Origin: Deltaproteobacteria bacterium
GTDB lineage: Bacteria; Desulfobacterota; DSM-4660; Desulfatiglandales; B25-G16
Assembly: GCA_003646935.1 (NCBI GenBank)
Contig: QMLW01000007.1
Location: 1-15,024, forward strand
Direction: 5' to 3'
DNA length: 15,024 bases
Within the stretch, counting starts at the first letter, position 1. Each line of letters begins with the position of its first letter. A program made the position numbers and the translations under genes. Positions 13,426 to 15,024 of this stretch are shown here, piece by piece. The notes below the pieces were generated by a model that did no database searches, was not told the origin of the DNA, and saw only the letters and a list, made by a program, of their open reading frames with translations.

Positions 13426-14994
13426 CTACACCGGCATGTTTCCATTTCTTTTCCAGGGCCTCTCCTCTCTCTTATTCCAGAAGTATTTCAGTGCCGTATA
13501 TATTTTCCCCCTGGTCTGTCGAGGCTCGATGATCTCATCGACTTGCTGAATAGATGCCGCCTTAAAGGGATTATAGTAGAGCCGCCTGTATTCTTCCTCC
13601 ATAGCCTGGGTAATTTCATCCCTATCCTCCGGACGTGCGGCTTGGATCTCCTTTCGGAACACAATCTCCGCCGCGCCTTTCGGACCCATAGTCAGAATCG
13701 CACCACATGGCCATATATACACCATATCAGCCCCCATCTCCTTACTGCACATCCCATGAGTTGCGCCTGCAAATCCCTTTCGGATCACTACATGGATCTT
13801 GGTGGTGGTAGCCTCAACATACGCATGCAGCATTTTAGCACCATGACGAATTATTCCCCCTCGTTCCTGTTCAATACCAGGAAGATATCCTGGTACGTCA
13901 ACTAAGTTAACTAAGGGCACATCAAAGGAATTACAGATACGGATAAACCTCGCCGCCTTATCCGAGGCATTTAAATCCATAGCTCCGGCCAGCACTCTGG
14001 GTTGGTTAGCAAGCAGCCCAATGGGGAAGCCTCCCACCCTTGCAAACCCTATGATAAACTGGGTGGCATACTCTGGTTTGATTTCACAAAAGGAGCTTTT
14101 ATCTACAATGCACTCTATCACCTTATACATATCATACGGCCTTTGCTCATCTCCGGGAACCAGATCCTCGAGCTCAGGGGATTCTCTAAAGGGATCATCT
14201 CCCGAATCAATGATCGGGGGCTTTTCCTTGTTGTTGGAAGGAAGGTAGCTTAATAGAAGACGACACTTTTCTAAGGCATCCCTGTCGTTATCTGCTACAA
14301 GATCGCAGCAACCACTTACCTTGGAATGAACATCGGGTCCGCCTAATTCCTCTTCGGTATATTGCTTTGAGGTAACCGAATATGTCAGCGCAGGGCCGGC
14401 AATGTACATAAAGCTTGCTCCTCCTTTTGTCATAAAGATAAAATCCGTGAGAGCCGGTGAATAGGAGGCACCTCCTCCACATGGCCCCAGTATGAGGGAA
14501 ATCTGTGGTAATACCCCGGAGTAGCTGACTTGTTTGTAAAACATCCGTGCATATGCAATCCAACCCCCCAGAGTCTCTTGTGCCCTCACCCCGCCGGAGT
14601 CGATAAGCCCAACGACCGGTATACCCATAGTATAGGCCTTGTCATAGAGCTTACAGATCTTATTGCCGTGCCACTCACCCACGGTTCCCCCTAATGCAGT
14701 GAAATCTTGTGCATAAACTGCCACCTTCCTGCCCTCAACCTCCCCGAAACCGGTAATGACACCGTCGCCGGGAACCTTCTTGCTTTCCATGCCGAAATCT
14801 CTACATTGGTGCTCTACAAACAGATCAAGCTCCTGAAAGGTGCCGGGATCGAAAAAGGCGTCAATCCTCTCCCTTGCAGTTAATTTGCCTTTCTGGTGCT
14901 GTACTTTAATCCTTTTGAGACCACCTCCGAGCTCTGTCCCTTGTCTTTTCTCTCGAAACTCTTCGAGTTTTTCTTTCATAATCTGATCGGGCAT
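13426..14994 (-). CDS. Acyl-CoA carboxyltransferase subunit (propionyl-/methylmalonyl-CoA type)
   Basis: 522-residue PccB/MmdA-family carboxyltransferase. Motifs follow the canonical family closely: KGKLTARERIDAFFDPGTF, FTALGGTVGEWHGNK, LIDSGGVRAQE, GPCGGGASYSP (residues 170-180), LLSYLPSNN, LVDVPGYLPGIEQERGGIIRHGAKMLHAY, RKGFAGATHGM and the terminus RNGNMPV. This suits the beta subunit of propionyl-CoA carboxylase or the alpha subunit of a methylmalonyl-CoA decarboxylase. The residue aligned by eye with the specificity Asp422 of Streptomyces PccB is His413, so the exact acyl group is uncertain. AGGAG lies 9 nt upstream of the ATG. Its upstream neighbour is outside the window. It is about 38% longer in shared motifs with the 8691 gene than either is with gcdA is not claimed; by eye it is simply closer to that gene than to gcdA. 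Confidence 0.9.
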   Translation of the reverse strand: MPDQIMKEKLEEFREKRQGTELGGGLKRIKVQHQKGKLTARERIDAFFDPGTFQELDLFVEHQCRDFGMESKKVPGDGVITGFGEVEGRKVAVYAQDFTALGGTVGEWHGNKICKLYDKAYTMGIPVVGLIDSGGVRAQETLGGWIAYARMFYKQVSYSGVLPQISLILGPCGGGASYSPALTDFIFMTKGGASFMYIAGPALTYSVTSKQYTEEELGGPDVHSKVSGCCDLVADNDRDALEKCRLLLSYLPSNNKEKPPIIDSGDDPFRESPELEDLVPGDEQRPYDMYKVIECIVDKSSFCEIKPEYATQFIIGFARVGGFPIGLLANQPRVLAGAMDLNASDKAARFIRICNSFDVPLVNLVDVPGYLPGIEQERGGIIRHGAKMLHAYVEATTTKIHVVIRKGFAGATHGMCSKEMGADMVYIWPCGAILTMGPKGAAEIVFRKEIQAARPEDRDEITQAMEEEYRRLYYNPFKAASIQQVDEIIEPRQTRGKIYTALKYFWNKREERPWKRNGNMPV

Positions 14995-15024
14995 TTATCA
15001 TATCTCCTAAGATTTATTTTATGC

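Noticed and set aside
13543..13905. 120-codon plus-strand frame opposite the third carboxyltransferase
   Set aside because: Antisense shadow without family similarity.

Overview
The window looks like chromosome of an anaerobic, fatty-acid- and aromatic-acid-degrading bacterium, most plausibly a syntrophic or sulfate-reducing deltaproteobacterium (Desulfobacterota). This rests on family content: a GcdA-type glutaconyl-CoA decarboxylase, two further acyl-CoA carboxyltransferases, an acyl-CoA ligase, remnants of acyl-CoA dehydrogenase and MmgE/PrpD genes, beside a bacterial rpmF/fab cluster. The lineage is inference. No rRNA, tRNA, CRISPR array, insertion sequence or phage gene was seen.

Region 1 (1-3151, minus strand) is a housekeeping cluster read right to left: DUF177/YceD, rpmF, fabG, acpP, fabF. 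fabF runs off the left edge just before its stop. plsX, fabH and fabD, which often sit between rpmF and fabG, are absent. A divergent spacer (3152-3300) separates it from region 2.

Region 2 (3301-6136, plus) holds a zinc-ribbon Nudix hydrolase, cinA with an apparently inactivated C-terminal deamidase domain, and a stand-alone MEMO-family gene. The cinA-MEMO spacer contains a 9-bp-period degenerate array. An intrinsic terminator follows the MEMO gene.

Region 3 (6137-10247, plus) contains gcdA and a second carboxyltransferase, each behind an unusually long non-coding leader (about 370 and 446 bp) rich in dyads, fold-back sequences and candidate promoters. Neither has a biotin carrier, biotin carboxylase or membrane decarboxylase subunit beside it here.

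Region 4 (10250-11660) is a stretch of broken genes: the 5' part of a creatininase-family gene, the 5' part of an acyl-CoA dehydrogenase, and the 3' end of an MmgE/PrpD gene joined almost directly to it. Region 5 (11760-15024) has an intact acyl-CoA ligase (plus), convergent with a third carboxyltransferase (minus).

A 23-bp palindrome with fixed 9-bp arms and a variable 5-nt centre occurs at three gene boundaries (2579, 10250, 13304). Taken together, the right two thirds look like parts of CoA-ester carboxylation/decarboxylation metabolism that has been rearranged. I do not see a clear new multi-gene system. The most unusual signals are the palindrome family, the degenerate CinA domain, the gene-fragment junction and the carboxyltransferase active-site variants.
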